From NCBI GenBank assembly GCA_035610365.1, contig CM069437.1, forward strand, positions 59,606,093-59,670,092: a DNA stretch of 64,000 nucleotides. The letters run 5' to 3'. This stretch comes from Aquatica leii (lineage: Eukaryota; Arthropoda; Insecta; Coleoptera; Lampyridae). How positions within the stretch are numbered: the first letter of the stretch is position 1; each line of letters opens with the position of its first letter. Below, piece by piece: positions 45,901 through 59,299 of the stretch. The notes below the pieces were generated by a model that had not been told where the DNA came from, did not search any database, and was given only the letters and a program-made list of their open reading frames with translations. A program made the translations under genes and the position numbers.

Positions 45901-46839
45901 ATTTTCTCATATTTGTAGAAGTAACGTCCATACCAAATTTTGACTTTTTTCGCTCTTGATTAACCACAACTTCATCTTCTTAATTTAGTACAAAACTTTG
46001 TCTAAGCCATTCTGTTTTGCTAGCATATAGCCAATTGGGTCTCTCGCACCATTTCAAACTGAAAAAATGATCCTGAGAACACTCGCGAGATGGCAGATAG
46101 GAAAGATTCAACACACACACCAGGGACGTACCTCCAACTCTCAAATCTCGTGAGCCCTGTTTCAAACAAAGATAGCTCACTTTTTTTATTTGTAATCCAA
46201 GTCAAAACCGTAGAGAAGTAACTCCAAACATATATTTTGCAATTCTCGAAGAATTAAATTCGAAGAGAATCGTACTACCCTGCGGCAATTGTTGCTGCTC
46301 GCAGTTTTATTCTAGGAATCGACAACTTCTTCAAATGCGCTATATTTTACTTAAAGTTCCGTCGTGTGCTTTTGATTAAAGCAAAAAGTGAGGGTACTAG
46401 ATTATGTGAAACTGTTTATTAACGAGACGAAAACTGGTAGACATATCTACAAGATACAAATATTTATTTTTTAGACAAAGAGCGAAAGTAATATTTTACT
46501 ACAAAAAACAGAGTGGGCAGAAACTGCACGGGGAATAGAAACAACAGTTATTGTAAATTCTGCAAGCCACAGCAGTTTTATTTCTTACGAAGTTCAACCG
46601 TATAAATTTTGTGTTTTTAAGTTTGTCAACATGTTTCATAGCACATACACACGTTTTTAAAACGTTGGCAATACTGCCAATTCAGTTGTTTAAGTATCAG
46701 TGATTTTACCCGCCAATTTTTCTCCGGTAAACTTTATTGTAATCTAAGGGAAGAATTTTGGTAAGAACATCAAATCTTTGCCATAATATGCTCTATCTAT
46801 TGTAATTCCCAAGAGTGCTTTGTGTTTTTAAAATGTTTT
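42961..46839. other. long intergenic stretch, no gene recognised
   Basis: AT-rich throughout. Minus-strand frames of 60-70 codons (45618-45827, 45980-46205) have no recognisable domain. A small inverted repeat (ACCAACTGACCATT and AATCAGTTGGTCAAT) lies at about 43319-43375. Confidence 0.45.
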
Positions 46840-46849
46840 TCTTGTTTTT

Positions 46850-48337
46850 AAAATAACCCCAGGACGAAACGATACAAAAAACCTGACCAAGAGCCACTCT
46901 TCAGGGCGTTTGAATCCATTGAACGGGAACAACTCTTCTGCACTCTGCAGAGAGTTACGGAATCCACTATTCCATTCTGTATTGGCATGTCAAAAATTCC
47001 TCTTTAAAGAAGCAGAAGAGGACAAACGGTACAGTCATTTGCAGAAGAAGTACTGAGTGTGACTCAACTAATAACATGTAGCAATTGAGGCTACCCCTTA
47101 AACACTATGATGTAAAGAAGGTGGTCAAAAATAATCTTGCAGTAGAGGAAACATGGTTACGTAATTCAAAAATGATTTTGTATAAAGTTTTATACAACGC
47201 CATCAAGATAGACTGAAGACCAGAGTGTGTCAAAACATTAAACGATTGCGAGGCGTTTCTAGAGAAGAATTAAATGTGTATTATATTTCCAAATGTTCCA
47301 GCTACGCATATAATCAACTTTGATGAAACCACTCTAAGTGACGACTCTGGTCGTAAAAAAGTAATTCTTAAGCGGGGCTGTCGCTATCCATAGAGAACAT
47401 TCAACTACAACAAAAGTGCAACTTCAATTATGTTTGCAGACACCGCGTTTGAGAAATTATTGCCTTTCTATGTTGTTTATAAAGCCTACAATATGTATAT
47501 TTCTTAGACCATTAGAAGCTCGAAAGAAGTACGGTACAACAGAAGTGCAAATGGGTAGTTTGAGTTTAGCTGGTTTAAAGGCTGGGTCAAAAGGATTGCA
47601 ATTTCTGTCTGCAAAAACCTTTATAAAAAAAAGATTTTTTTTAATCGGAGATAAGTTTTCTTCCCATTTTCTCCTAAAATTATTAAGTTTTGTCACTACA
47701 ATATTTCCTTCATTTTTGTGCCGCTTAACTACGCACTTGCTGCGGCCTTCTTCAGACTACTGAATAACACTTAGAAAAGAGTAATGGAAAACTGAAAGAT
47801 GAGTGACGGGCAAAAAAATGAAGCATACCCAAGGATAGATTTCCCTACCTACTGAAAAAACTGATACACAAAATTAAGACGAATCAAATTGAAGATGTAC
47901 AATCGAGTCTCAAAAAGTATAAAATCGTGTCGAATCTACCAAAAGATCAGCTGCATAATGATGATCCAGCAGATGCTATCAATGATTCTGAGGTAAATAT
48001 GTTGAACAGCATACGGAAATGGTAAAACCGTTGAAAGAAAGAGACGCAAAAAAGATTGCCGTTCCTGCAGGAAAAAGTGTAAGTGGTGCTGATTTATCCG
48101 AGTCCAGTGACAGGCAAGTAGAGATGTTGCTTCTTGACAATAATAGCACTGCTGGCTAAAAACAAAGTTGAAAACGATGGAATCGAAAAAGATGGAGATT
48201 GTACCAAGAAAGTTAAAGATTATAAAGTTTCCAAGCATGGGACATTTTCCAATAATGTTTATGTAGTAGGAAAACAAGATATTGAAGTGTCTATGTGGTT
48301 GGTTGTCGGCTTTAAAACACAGTCCTGCCAAAATTAA
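46850..48337 (+). pseudogene. pogo/Tigger-like DDE transposase
   Basis: Moving through frames, the plus strand shows a Psq-type helix-turn-helix (RRYKKPDQEP, FRAFESIERG, YGIHYSILYWHVK). A DDE domain follows: INFDETTLSDDSG with the first Asp, FNYNKSATSIMFADTAF, LLPFYVVYKAYNMY, and FLIGDKFSSHFSPK-type sequence with the second Asp. A further AIPKDRFPYLLKKLIHKI block and a KYKIVSNLP segment match the region after the catalytic core. The third acidic residue (LxPLD) appears changed. At least four frameshifts, so dead. Terminal repeats were not found. Confidence 0.75.
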
Positions 48338-49969
48338 AAAATTTAAATTTTTTATAGAAAAAGTAAAAACAACCTTTCAGATGTCTAATCCACCATACAA
48401 CACTTAACAGATTTACTCAAGCCAATATGATAATACCTATACTTTTTTAGACACAGTTTTTAAGCGAGTTGGTTAGTTTCCTAATAAATAAGAAAAATAT
48501 TCTGTTCTTTATAATCCTTTTGAATTTTTAATAAAAGCTGATATTTAATATTTTATGACTTCTTTTAAAGGTCTTTAAGTTAAAATCCATTTTCTTTTTT
48601 GCCTCGCATCAAAGGTGAATAGAATCAAGGCAGTTTTTTTATAGATCGGACCTGGGTTGGAATACAGCTAAATAAAATTTTTTACGCAATCTACCCACTG
48701 GAACTAGGCTTTCAATATATTTACATTCTTTGTAGAATCTACACACTTATTTGGCAAAGCTGCAACTTAGGCACGGGTGTTTATAGAACACCGCAAGAAA
48801 CTTATAGAGATAATATAAATTAAAACGAAATAGAGGAAGTAGCATGACTGGCCACATCCTTTGCTTTAAGGATTAACTTAAATAATAGTGCAAAATAATA
48901 ATAAATTTTGTCAACACGATTTTTTTGCAAAATATGTAGTAAGATATGCAAAAATATGTGAAAATATGCACAAAACAATATTGAATAACTTTACAATTTT
49001 GTAATATTTACAATGTATTACAATCCGTTACCAATAAAATTTTATCTTAATGAAACAATACAAGATACTAAGATTAAATGACTGATTTCTAGAACTCAGT
49101 AACTGTGTAATTACTAATTAATTAAAATATGCAAAAAAATGCACAAAACCGGCAAAAATATGCATTTTGTGTAAAATCGTGCCGTATTCATCATTTATGT
49201 GCTACAACGACTATGCCGACAAATTCCCGACTGTAAAAACTTATCTTTACGTTGTTTATTTAATTATTTATATCATACGTAGCAGTGGGACTACAAAATG
49301 GCGTTTGCCACATTCTTTTCAATATTCAATATTTTTGAAATAATTTATTTTTGTGTTACATAAACGCGAGGAAAACAGCAGGACTAAATAACAAGAGTTG
49401 GTAATACTCTTATAGAACATAGACGAGTATTATAAGACTAAAAGTATATAATTCTTAAGCATCAATTTTTTTTGAATTAATGCTACAATTGCATAAAAAT
49501 TAACACATAACATATACTTTTGTATGTAACGGTTGTAATTTATATTCGTATATTGATATTTACATCAAAACATACCTTTATTACAGGAATAACTGTGTAC
49601 AATAGAACGAACATCAAACTAAAACAGCACTCGTTTAATAAATTGTAGAGATAATTTACGCTTTGATAAATATTACAACACCTGTGTATATTGCTATAAA
49701 CTGTACGAGTTTCTAAAATAAGAATATATAAGATAACAGATCTAGTGCTAAATAAAGTTTAAACTTTTTTGTACGTTAATTGTTTCAAAATGAAAATGAT
49801 AAATTCATCAACAAAGTAGGAAATTGACGTGATTATAAAAACTTCAATTTTTCTTTGCATTTACTGACTGAAGTACTATTTAAAGAAAAGAATAGAGCTG
49901 TTTAAAGTAGCTTAGACATTTTTTGTTTATTCAGAGCGTACCGTAAGCGTGACCATTTTTTCTTAAATG
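48338..49969. other. intergenic, no gene recognised
   Basis: AT-rich. A small cluster of ATGCAAAAATATG-type repeats (48945-48980 and 49127-49165) is visible. No coding region recognised. Confidence 0.45.
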
Positions 49970-50424
49970 CAGGCCCGCGCCTAGCACTTTTGGCGCCCTT
50001 GTGCAAATTTAAAATAACGCCCCAAATTTGTATTACGTTCATATGTAGGTACAGTTAAGTTAGGTATTATCCACTATTCAAAAATAATCTTAAAAAATAT
50101 TTTCATAAATTTATTTTCATTTTTATATTTTACAAGTACAAGCCATACAAGTATTTTTTCATTGAGGTACATAACATAATTATAAACATAGAAAACAGAA
50201 ATGTATTCTAACAGTATTACAACTCAAAATTTTTCTATTTTAGTTTCAAATGTAATATATGATAGAAAAGCACAAGAAATAAAAAAAATATTTAAAACAT
50301 TAAAAATACTCGTTTATATATCACAAGACGAAACTGATCGACAAATAAAAACAAAACAATATATTATTTTAATAATGCAACATGTCATCTTTTAAAGGTT
50401 AATATTATTAGTGTTATTAATATT

Positions 50425-53400
50425 TTAGCTAAGTAAATTGAGCTTTCTGTGCTTTAATTTTTGCAAATTATTATTAATTAAATCTTCGGTGTCTAATTCT
50501 TTTAGCTGGTCCGTTTCTATTGAAATAATTACTTAGTCGGTTTTGCCCCATGGTCGATCTTAAATATTTTTTTATTATTTTGAGTTTTGAAAAAGATCGT
50601 TCTGCGGTAGCAACAGAAACCGGCATTGTTAATAAAATACGATGTATTATGCTCGTATAAGGAAAAGAATTCATTAAGTTGTTAATTGTTATATAATTTA
50701 AAGTTTCTTCTGGAGACGTAATAACTTTTTCATAAAAATTTTGTGAATATTGCAATTCTTTAATAAGTTCCACGACAGTTATGTCTCGTTGATTGCGAGT
50801 TTTGTCGTTTAATAAATTTTCAAGTTTTTGACATAATTCTAATTGTTCGTTTTCAGAATAATTTTTAAATTTATCAATATTCCATAAAAACGCGAAATTA
50901 TTAGAGTAAGAAGAAAGTAATCTCTCATCCAGTGATGTTATGGTTACATGTAGAGCATTAAAAAAACAATCAACTTTGAATTTTAAAGTTTAGTCATGGA
51001 TCGGTTCATCATTCATAATCAAAATGTTTTTTTTTTATTTTTTGCGGTCTTAGACCTTTGTTACAAGCTTTATATCTTACGAACTTTGCACGGCCAACTC
51101 ATACAGTCGGAGATAGGGGAGGTCCACAGGAAGTATGCTTAAGGGCGCCAGATCTGATCCAAGATAACATTTCTGCCTCGATCACGGCAGACGATCCAAA
51201 CTTGTAACTAAATTTGAGGTTCATAATCCTTATTACTCTGATGTTCGAGTAACCCAAAATTAGTTAGTAGATAACGATAAGTACAGAAGAAAGGAAAAAA
51301 ATGATAAGAGAGATTAACAAATATAACCACTTTAATGTGTTAACGTTGAATATTAACAAGAGTATATGAAATTTCTTCACTCATCCATGCTCGAATGATT
51401 TCTAAGTATAATTAGCAAATATAACAACTTTACTTTAGTAGCGTAGCAAATTGACAGCTATATATTAAATTCTCAATCCATAAATACTAGAAGAACTAAC
51501 AATTATCGTTAACAAGTGTAGAAAACTTTGATTTCGCAACACATAAGATTTACAAGATTATATCGAATTTTTAGTGCATGAATGCCCGCAGTATCGGCAA
51601 CACACAATACACATTAAGTTAGGTCGAAACGAACAGCACAGAAAATCTTGTAATAAATATGTTTTTCACACACAGCATGCGATACAGTTAAATGAATGAT
51701 TTAAGTTACCTTATTGGTATATAAACAGTAAACGTAATTACGGTCATTAACATGAATCAAAATTCCGTGAGTAACTTTCGTGACAACAATATAAAAGTTA
51801 AGCAAATAAACTTACCCCAAAATCCAGTGTTCACTTTCGCAAAGAAAACGTTTTCCCCGCTAGCGGCCTGTAATAAGTATTTAAAAGCAAATCGTGTCAC
51901 ACACTAACTCACCAAGAATAGGAAGCTACAAAATTAGTATTAATAAATCATTAAATGTTATATCAAAACCCGTTGTATCGAATACTGTAGGTAGCAATTT
52001 AAACAGGTGGCTGATAACACAATCGACTGGTATATACGAAATAACATCTCCCACAATAAGGCTTGTCGAGACTCCGTTTTTGTGGTGGAGAATATGCCTT
52101 CCCAAAATCGTAATTGTTCGGTAACGCTATTTCTCAATAATAATTAATCTTCATCATTTCTTGATTGAAACGAACATGTGCTCAAAGCGTAGGAAAATGG
52201 CTATCAAATTAAGGAGAAGTTACAAACGAATTTTAATAAAACGGGAGTAATTATCTTACCCTGTGACGACTCAAATATTTTACGAACGTAATGAAATTAT
52301 AATTTAATTCCCATTATTAAGGATGTCCTTCGAAATTATTTCTTTAAGCCGTACAGGCCATTTTATGCAATTGAGAGCTTCACGATTTTGTCGTAAAATG
52401 CCAGTCACAATAAAAGATCGGCAGAGGGCGTCAAAACCGGAATCTAATTTCAATTCAATATACAGGGTAGTCCGTTAGAAAAATTTTGCACGTAACACCT
52501 TTTTGTTTTTTGAATTTAGGTTCTATGTCTAAGCGGGGTGCAATTTCTTTAGCATCAATTAATAGATCATTAAAACCTTTATACGAGTGATAAGCTTTCA
52601 AAAAAATTATTCAAATTATTTAAATGATTACAACACTGAGCAACATCAAAGTTCGGTTTTTGAATAATTTTATTAACAATGTTAACTTTACTTAAAATAT
52701 TATACCACAATATAAGAATGCAAATGAACTCAGAATTTTGCAATTTTTTGGCCAACGATGCAGCCAAATTTTTAACCTTATTTTCAAAGTTTTCTTCGCT
52801 TATTTCAAGCAGAGCATCATAAACCTCCCCAAGTTGATACCTTAAAGGAGTTATTGAATTATTCTACTACACCATCAAGTATCCGATAAAGGTTTTAAAG
52901 TTAAATTGACCAGCGTTTAGTAGAAGCTGAAAAAAACAAAAACAGTTCTTAAAATAAAGAAAAAAAATTATGTTCAAAGTATTCGATTTTGCGGCATCAT
53001 TGACGACTAAATTTAGGGTATGATTGCAACAAGGAACAAAGAAAGCTCGCGGATTGAAATCCAAAATTTTGTTGTATACATTATGTCTACCACGCATATT
53101 TGCCTCATTGTCGTAACCCCGACCTCGCAAATCGTTGATATTTAAGCATTCTTTCTCTAACGCCGACAAAAGAAATTTTGTCAAGCCTTCACCCGACATC
53201 ATCTATAGGACAAAATAATAAAAAATGTTCTTCTATACTAATTCCCGTGCTTTTTTAATTAACACATCTTATACAAACTGAAATTTGTTCTTGGTGACAA
53301 GAATCAGGAGTGCAGTCTAATAATACGAAATAATATTTTGCCTTTTTAGTTCTAAAATTTTGGATTTGATATTTTCGCCGATCAAGTTCATTTTGTATTT

Positions 53401-54270
53401 TATCCCAGAGCTAGTTTTTGTGATCTTTTATTTGAGAGCGTTTTGTATGTTCTGACATAATTGGGTTGAATTTGGAAATTATTTCTATGCATTTTAAAAA
53501 GTTACAATTGTTTTTCACAAACAACTTATCACTACTTCCACGAAAAGCTAAATTTTGCTGACCTAAAAACTGAACCACGTAGAAAATTCTTTCTATAACA
53601 GCTTGCCAGTATTTAGTTTCTCTGTTGATTACATTTTGAATTTTAGAATCAATTATTTCATTTTTATTGAAACGGTTAGAAACATCTAGCAATTTTAGAA
53701 CATTTTCGATATGTAACTTGCTCTTTTCATTAATGTTTAAATGCTAACTTAAATGCTGCCAGTCATTGCAACCAGATTCATCACTAAGGCGAACAGATTT
53801 CAAATCGCTGTGATTAAAAATTTTGCAACAGAAGCAGTAAAGTGAATTTTTTGATTCGGAATATAATAACCAGAAACGCTCAATTTCTTGTTTGTTCAGT
53901 AAAATTCTAAAGTAACTATTATTAGAACGTAATTTCTTTGGCCATAGTGCAGCATCTTTCAAAAGTTGACTCATATTTTCCGTTCTGGTAATTTTTGAAG
54001 GTGTTGATTTCTTAGTATCAGCGAAACTTGAAGATGTTGATGGATTACTTTCTAGAAAATCAGTTTCTTGTGTGCTGCTGATACTTGTTTTAAGTACAGG
54101 TTCAGAATATTGGGATTCAGCTGTATTATTGTTGTTATTAATATTTGGCAAAGTAGACTCGGGTTTTGAAAAAAATGCGTAATTTTGACATGGTTTTCCA
54201 GTTTTTTCTCTCTTTTTCTTTTATTCGACAAATTTTAGTATCGAGACAATTTCTTCTTTTTTTCTGACAT
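50425..54270 (-). pseudogene. hAT transposase (ZMYM1-like), split by solo LTR
   Basis: Starts MSEKKKKLSRY at 54270. An N-terminal zinc-finger-like region (ALWPKKLRSNN, NSLYCFCCKIF, GCNDWQHLS) and KYWQAVIERIFYVVQFLGQQNLAFRG follow. The catalytic domain has LRGRGYDNEANMRGRHNVYNKI and FFVPCCNHTLNLVVNDAA. The region is cut by the LTR at 52497-51059 and ends with the dimerisation block LLTMPVSVATAERSFSKLKIIKKYLRS. This is the hAT family related to animal ZMYM1-type proteins. Several frameshifts and internal stops. Confidence 0.82.
51059..52497 (-). mobile_element. solo LTR, TGTTAC family, copy B
   Basis: Longest copy (1439 bp). Minus strand TGTTACGTGC at 52497 to GCTTGTAACA at 51059, flanked by CCTT (51055-51058 and 52498-52501). 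It closely resembles copy A over its length. It interrupts the hAT transposase between a PKFKKQK-type segment and its catalytic-to-dimerisation linker. Confidence 0.78.
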
Positions 54271-54299
54271 CCTGTATAGTGTAAAGAAATTAATACGTA

Positions 54300-55262
54300 A
54301 TTTAACAACCCGGAGGGTAAAAGAACCTACGAGACGCTTTACGAATCACTATGTAAGATCAGAAATAGATTAAACATTCTAGGAGCCAAAACGATTTACA
54401 TCGACTCTAATATAAACAAGAAGGCACACCTTGAACAACTGGAAACAATTGCCAAAGCTGCGTTTAAAAGCTCCGGTATCACCGCATACATTAAATGCCC
54501 TTCTAACAGCAAAGGAACTGAGCACATACGGATCGATTGTAATAAGAGAAGAAGGCAAATCCTATGCAGACTTCCTCAAAGATGTCAAGAAATCGCTCTA
54601 TAATAAAACGGAAGCAGAGGCGCTTAAAGCGGTCAAGAAGACAAGAGAGGGTAATCTCCTGCTAATCACGGAAGATATAATCAAAGCCCGATCCATAGAC
54701 GGAATCCTAGCGAAAGAAATGACCAAAGCCGACACCAATGTAACAGCGACGAGCAGAAACAAAATAGTCTAACACATTAAGGACATCGACGACGTGGCCA
54801 CATTAGAAGAAGTGGATGCAGCCATACGCCAAAGAACCAACAAGCCAGACACGAGCTCGCTCAGAATAAACAAGCTTAGACCGAGTGCTAATGGAAAACA
54901 AATAGTAACTGTTGTGACGGATTAGACAACAGGAAGATTCCTATTAGGGCTAAAAACAATAAGAATTGGCATAACTCCCTGCAGGATCGCCAAAAGAAAA
55001 GCAGATGATAAATGCTCAAGATGCTGGGAAACCGGTCATACAGTCAATAACTGTCGGGGAACCAACAGAAGGCACTGCTGTTACAACTGTGGTAGAGAGG
55101 GCCACAGGAAAAAGGAGTGTAAAGCCAGCAAAGGATGCCCCTTGTGCAAAATGCAAGACCATACAATGTGGACGTTGGCCTGTCCTAGATTCAGCAGAAA
55201 AGGCAAGAATGCCGATAAGACCGAACCGGGACAATCCGCTGCAGAAGGAACAGACCTGATTA
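54300..55262 (+). pseudogene. R1-clade ORF1 (gag) with three zinc knuckles
   Basis: Coiled, charged N-terminal part (YESLCKIRNRLNILG, HLEQLETIAKAAFK), a KSYADFLKDVKKSL segment and then CSRCWETGHTVNNC, CYNCGREGHRKKEC and CPLCKMQDHTMWTLAC. This is the CCHC triplet of R1/Jockey gag proteins, binding element RNA. One in-frame stop and one or two frameshifts. The N-terminus is missing. Confidence 0.75.
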
Positions 55263-55269
55263 CTTCATA

Positions 55270-58077
55270 AATCATGGACAACAAGTTACGTATTATCTAA
55301 ATCGACATAGGCAGAAGAAAACCGGCACACGATTTGCTACTAGCGACCGCCAGAGCTAACAATGTGGATCTAATAATGATCTCTGAGCTCAACATAAATA
55401 CATCCAAGGCTGACAACTGGCTAATAGACCCTGCGGGCTTATCGGCCATCGCCATTCTAAATGAATCAATGATCATACAAAGATGCGAGACAATGAGGAG
55501 GCAGTCGCAGTGGAGATTAACAACTCGTGGCTGTACTCGTGTTACATTTCGCCAAACGACTCCCTGGACGACTTCCTCGAACTCCTCGAGGACATCAAAT
55601 GCTCACTTAAAACACACAACAAACCCGCCATAGTATCCGGTGACTTCAATGCTAAGTCGCCCGGGTGGGGAGAAGACAGAGAGGACGAAAGAGGCCAAAC
55701 TCTAATGGAGTGGCTAGAGTCACAGGACATGTGCGTGATAAATGTTGGCAATACCCCCACCTTCTCCTCATGCGGGTCCACTTCTATAATCGATGTTACG
55801 TGCGCGAGTGCCAGGGTAGCCTCTAAGATCAAGAGATGGAGGGTGATGCATGACGAGTCGCTAAGCGACCACAATTACATCACTTATGAAATAGCCGCCG
55901 ATATGCCTCTCCATAACCACCGCCACTTTCTCCCATCATGGGATATTAATAGACTGAACAAAGAGAAACTCAGGACACCTTCGACCGTCTCATACACCTA
56001 TGCAAAGAAGTAACACCGGAAACCTTGACAGAAATAATAGTCCAATGCTGCGATAGCAGCATGCTCCGACGCAAAGAAAACAAGCACAATGCAACTGGGA
56101 TCTACTAGTGGAACGACGACCTAGCAAATCTTAAAAGAGTGTAGGAAGGAACTACGCAGAGTCATATATGCCGCCAAGCGAACGGCATGGCTGGAGCTCT
56201 GCAAAAGCGTAGACCGTGACCCTTGGGGTAAGGGGTATAAGATAGCAACGAAAAAGTTGAGAAAAACACAGCCCGGTGCTCAACCCAACCAGCAGCAATT
56301 GCACACAATAGTTAAAGAGTTATTCCCAAAGAAACCTTCAAGGAATACCTCCAAGTCTTCGATCACATACCCCACATCCCCATTTACAGATGACGAAATA
56401 ATTGCCGCGGCCAAGAAGTTAAATAACAGAAGTGCCCCTGGTCCAGACGGCATTCCGGCAGAAGCTCTGGCTGAGATCGTTATTAACAGCCCTGCAACAA
56501 TTGCCCAACTAATGAATCACCTATTGCAAACACAAACATTCCCGGACATATGGAAAAAGGCCAAGTTCGTAGTACTTGACAAAAGGAAAAAGACCCCTAA
56601 TGAGGCTATCTCTTACAGACCAAGCCAAGATGTTCGAGCATCTTATACTTAAGAGACTAACATCCAGCATCGATGCGTCAGGGGGGCTATCTGATCACCA
56701 ATATGGCTTCATGCGAGGCAAGTCCACCATGGATGCCTTAGAAAGGGTTGACCCATGGGCTAGAACGACCCGAGCAGACACCTGGAGAACAAGAATACTA
56801 TGCACCCTGACCACGCTAGATGTTAAAAATGCGTTCAATTCACTAGCGTGGCCAATCATTATAGAAGCCCTTAAGAGCAAGAAGGTAGATACATATCTTG
56901 TGAACGTTATAGAAAGCTACCTGGAAAACAGGATTCTAATGATACAAGGACCTGATGGCGTGGAATCTGTCCAGGTGACCTGCGGGGTCCCGCAAGGGTC
57001 AGTACTAGGGCCTACCCTATGGAACATCACGTTTGATGCCCTATTGAGGCTGGACTTGAGTTCATTGGCGCAAATCATCGCCTTTGCGGATGATGTCGCA
57101 CTCATGTCCAGTGCAAGATCCGAAGACGAACTCACGATAACAACTAACACGGCGATAGCTCGGATCGACAGATGGCTCTCAGATCACGAGCTAGAACTGT
57201 CGTCAAACAAGACGGAAGCAATAGTCTTCTCAGGCAGACGCCGTGTGGGCCCCATCACTTTTACCGTCCACAATCAGTCTGTCGTGCTACAAAACCACGT
57301 CCGCTACCTTGGCGTCTACCTAGACAAGTACTTAAACTACGGACACCATGTAAAGATGGCAGCCATCAAAACTGCCAAAACGGCGGCGGCTATATCTATC
57401 ATCATGCCAAACATCAGTTGTAACATCAAGCATACTATATGCAGCGCCCATATGAGCCGGGGCCATGGAGATAGGAAAGTACCGGGGTATAATCCAAAAA
57501 ATGCAGAGAAGAGTTTGCATTAAAATAATTATGTGTTATAGAACTATCGCCACGGAAGCAGCACAATTACTTGCCGGTACTATCACATGGGACCTTTTAG
57601 CTAATGAAAGACGCAGACTGAGGGAAGGCCTCGGTACCAGAAAAGAAGCTAGAAAGGAAACGCTTCAACACTGGCAGGCAAGATGGCCTAAAGAGCAAAT
57701 GGACCCGGCGCATGATTCCCAACATTGTTCCGTGGCTAGAGAGAAACCACGTGGAATTAAATTACCACCTATCGCAAGCGTTGACAGGGCACGACTGCTT
57801 TGCCAACTACCTGCAAGGTATTCGAAAGAAAAGCGACCCATTCTGCATTTACTGTAGGGAGGTGGACGATGTGGAACACAGGGTGTTTACCTGCTCACAA
57901 TGGACCAGCCTAAGGTACAACATGCCAGACATGACACCGGAACTCTTAATCCCACAGATGCTGAGTTGCGGGCAAAAATGGGAAAGCATAAACTCAACAA
58001 TTGTTAGAATAATGGGCATCAAAGAGGCAGACTACTTTAGGATGGAGAGAAACGAAACTACCGCGGACCAAGAGTAA
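55270..58077 (+). pseudogene. R1-clade ORF2: endonuclease, RT, zinc finger
   Basis: Endonuclease: IMISELNINTSKADNW, VSGDFNAKSPGWG (catalytic Asp/Asn), IIDVTCAS and LSDHNYITYEI. A linker PWGKGYKIA follows. RT: RSAPGPDGIPAEAL, HQYGFMRGKSTMDAL, LDVKNAFNSLAW (motif A), CGVPQGSVLGPTLWNITFD and the active site IIAFADDVALM, then LELSSNKTEAIVF and VRYLGVYLD. The C-terminal finger CIYCREVDDVEHRVFTC and IVRIMGIKEAD end the frame at 58077. Most catalytic residues are intact. A few frameshifts (about 56020, 56600, 57440) inactivate it; it is among the best-kept non-LTR elements here. Confidence 0.85.
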
Positions 58078-58080
58078 CAA

Positions 58081-59290
58081 CGACTGGGAAATGTTTCGAC
58101 GTTTCAAACTCAAACTCGAAAGTATTTTCTCAACATTACTTATTTCGATCGGGCATCAGGCAACAAATGATATCACGACCGAAGCAGCGCTTAAATATAT
58201 AAAGTTTCGTACATTGCAAGCTCAGACAGGAAAAAAACGCTTGTTTGCTCGATGACTTGTTGCAAGCCAAATTTCAAGCTCAAACATGAGTAAAATCAGA
58301 TTTGTTTGAGTTCATACAATTTATGTTATCATGTTACGTATTACGTACTTGATCGAATAAATGCTATTATTGCGTACTTTTATTTGGAAAATATATTATT
58401 TTCAAGAAGTAATTCGGTTCCTTCGTCTCAAAGAGTAAAAATAAAAAAATAATCAAATAAAAGACAATGTAATGGCTAGCAATTCCTTACTGGTGTTTTT
58501 TATCATTATAAATTTTGTTTTGACAATGTTGATTTATCTTTTTTTTACTTTTGAGTTTTGAGGCTTTTTGGCGTCTTCGGCGCCTCGTCGCCTTCATGCA
58601 CCACGCGATTTTACTCTTATGTACGACGCGGGACTGCTTAATGCTTAGCAAAAACATTTGTTTAGTACTATTAAAAAATTATGTTTTTGTTTTGTAGTAT
58701 AAAATTGTAATTTATGTATTAAAAGCATTAAAAATATGATGACGAGTTTGATAGATTGAGTGGTCACTAGAATCGAGGATTTTTACATCGTTAGAGAGCA
58801 CAGACATAATGACTGTGGTACATACTTCAACAAAAGGCCAAAGCCTTAATGTCCTAAAGCATAAACTTTTATTTTATGTCTGCGTATTTTTTATAAATTG
58901 GGTAATATAACATTTACATAGTATACACGATCACGTATATTTTTGGTTATAATCAAAACAAGACTTCAAATAATTAGAAGTGCAAAATTCAGCTTTCTTT
59001 GAACTGAGTTCCACGACCTTATTTTTTTTCGATTTTTTAGCGGATTTTTTAGTTCATGCTGTGATTTTTTAATTATAATATCCACATCACACATATATTG
59101 TGGATTGAGCAATATCCTAATAAACGATTGCTTTCAATAAATTTTATTTTGTGCAAAAACTTAGAGAAACTGGAGTGGCTGTGGTGAAGAAAGACCACCC
59201 CATGTATTAGCAACGGAAGAAAAATAATTTTTTTCAATAAAATCAAAACTTGATTTTTTTTATATGTATGTGCAAATATTGTAAATTGTA
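58081..59290. other. hAT right part and downstream spacer
   Basis: 58081-58636 is the 5' part of the hAT element, including GC-rich subterminal sequence GGCGTCTTCGGCGCCTCGTC near 58570. Beyond 58644 it is AT-rich without a recognised gene. Confidence 0.5.
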
Positions 59291-59299
59291 AAAGACTGG

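Larger units (their letters stand above)
54295..58080 (+). mobile_element. R1-clade non-LTR retrotransposon inside hAT 5' region
   Basis: Plus-strand 3.8-kb element, 5'-truncated, with an ORF1 (gag) and ORF2 each broken by only a few frameshifts. It lies between the hAT transposase ATG (54270) and the hAT right terminus. It is GC-richer than its surroundings. Exact ends and target duplication were not determined. Confidence 0.78.
49970..58636 (-). mobile_element. hAT element split by solo LTR and R1 element
   Basis: Inverted ends CAGGCCCGCGCC (49970) and, on the minus strand, CAGTCCCGCGTC (58636). Flanks are CTTAAATG (49962-49969) and CTTAATG (58637-58643), an 8-bp hAT-type target duplication that has since lost one A. 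The transposase is on the minus strand. Removing the solo LTR (51059-52497) and the R1-clade element (about 54.3-58.1 kb) leaves about 3.4 kb, a normal hAT size. Confidence 0.78.
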
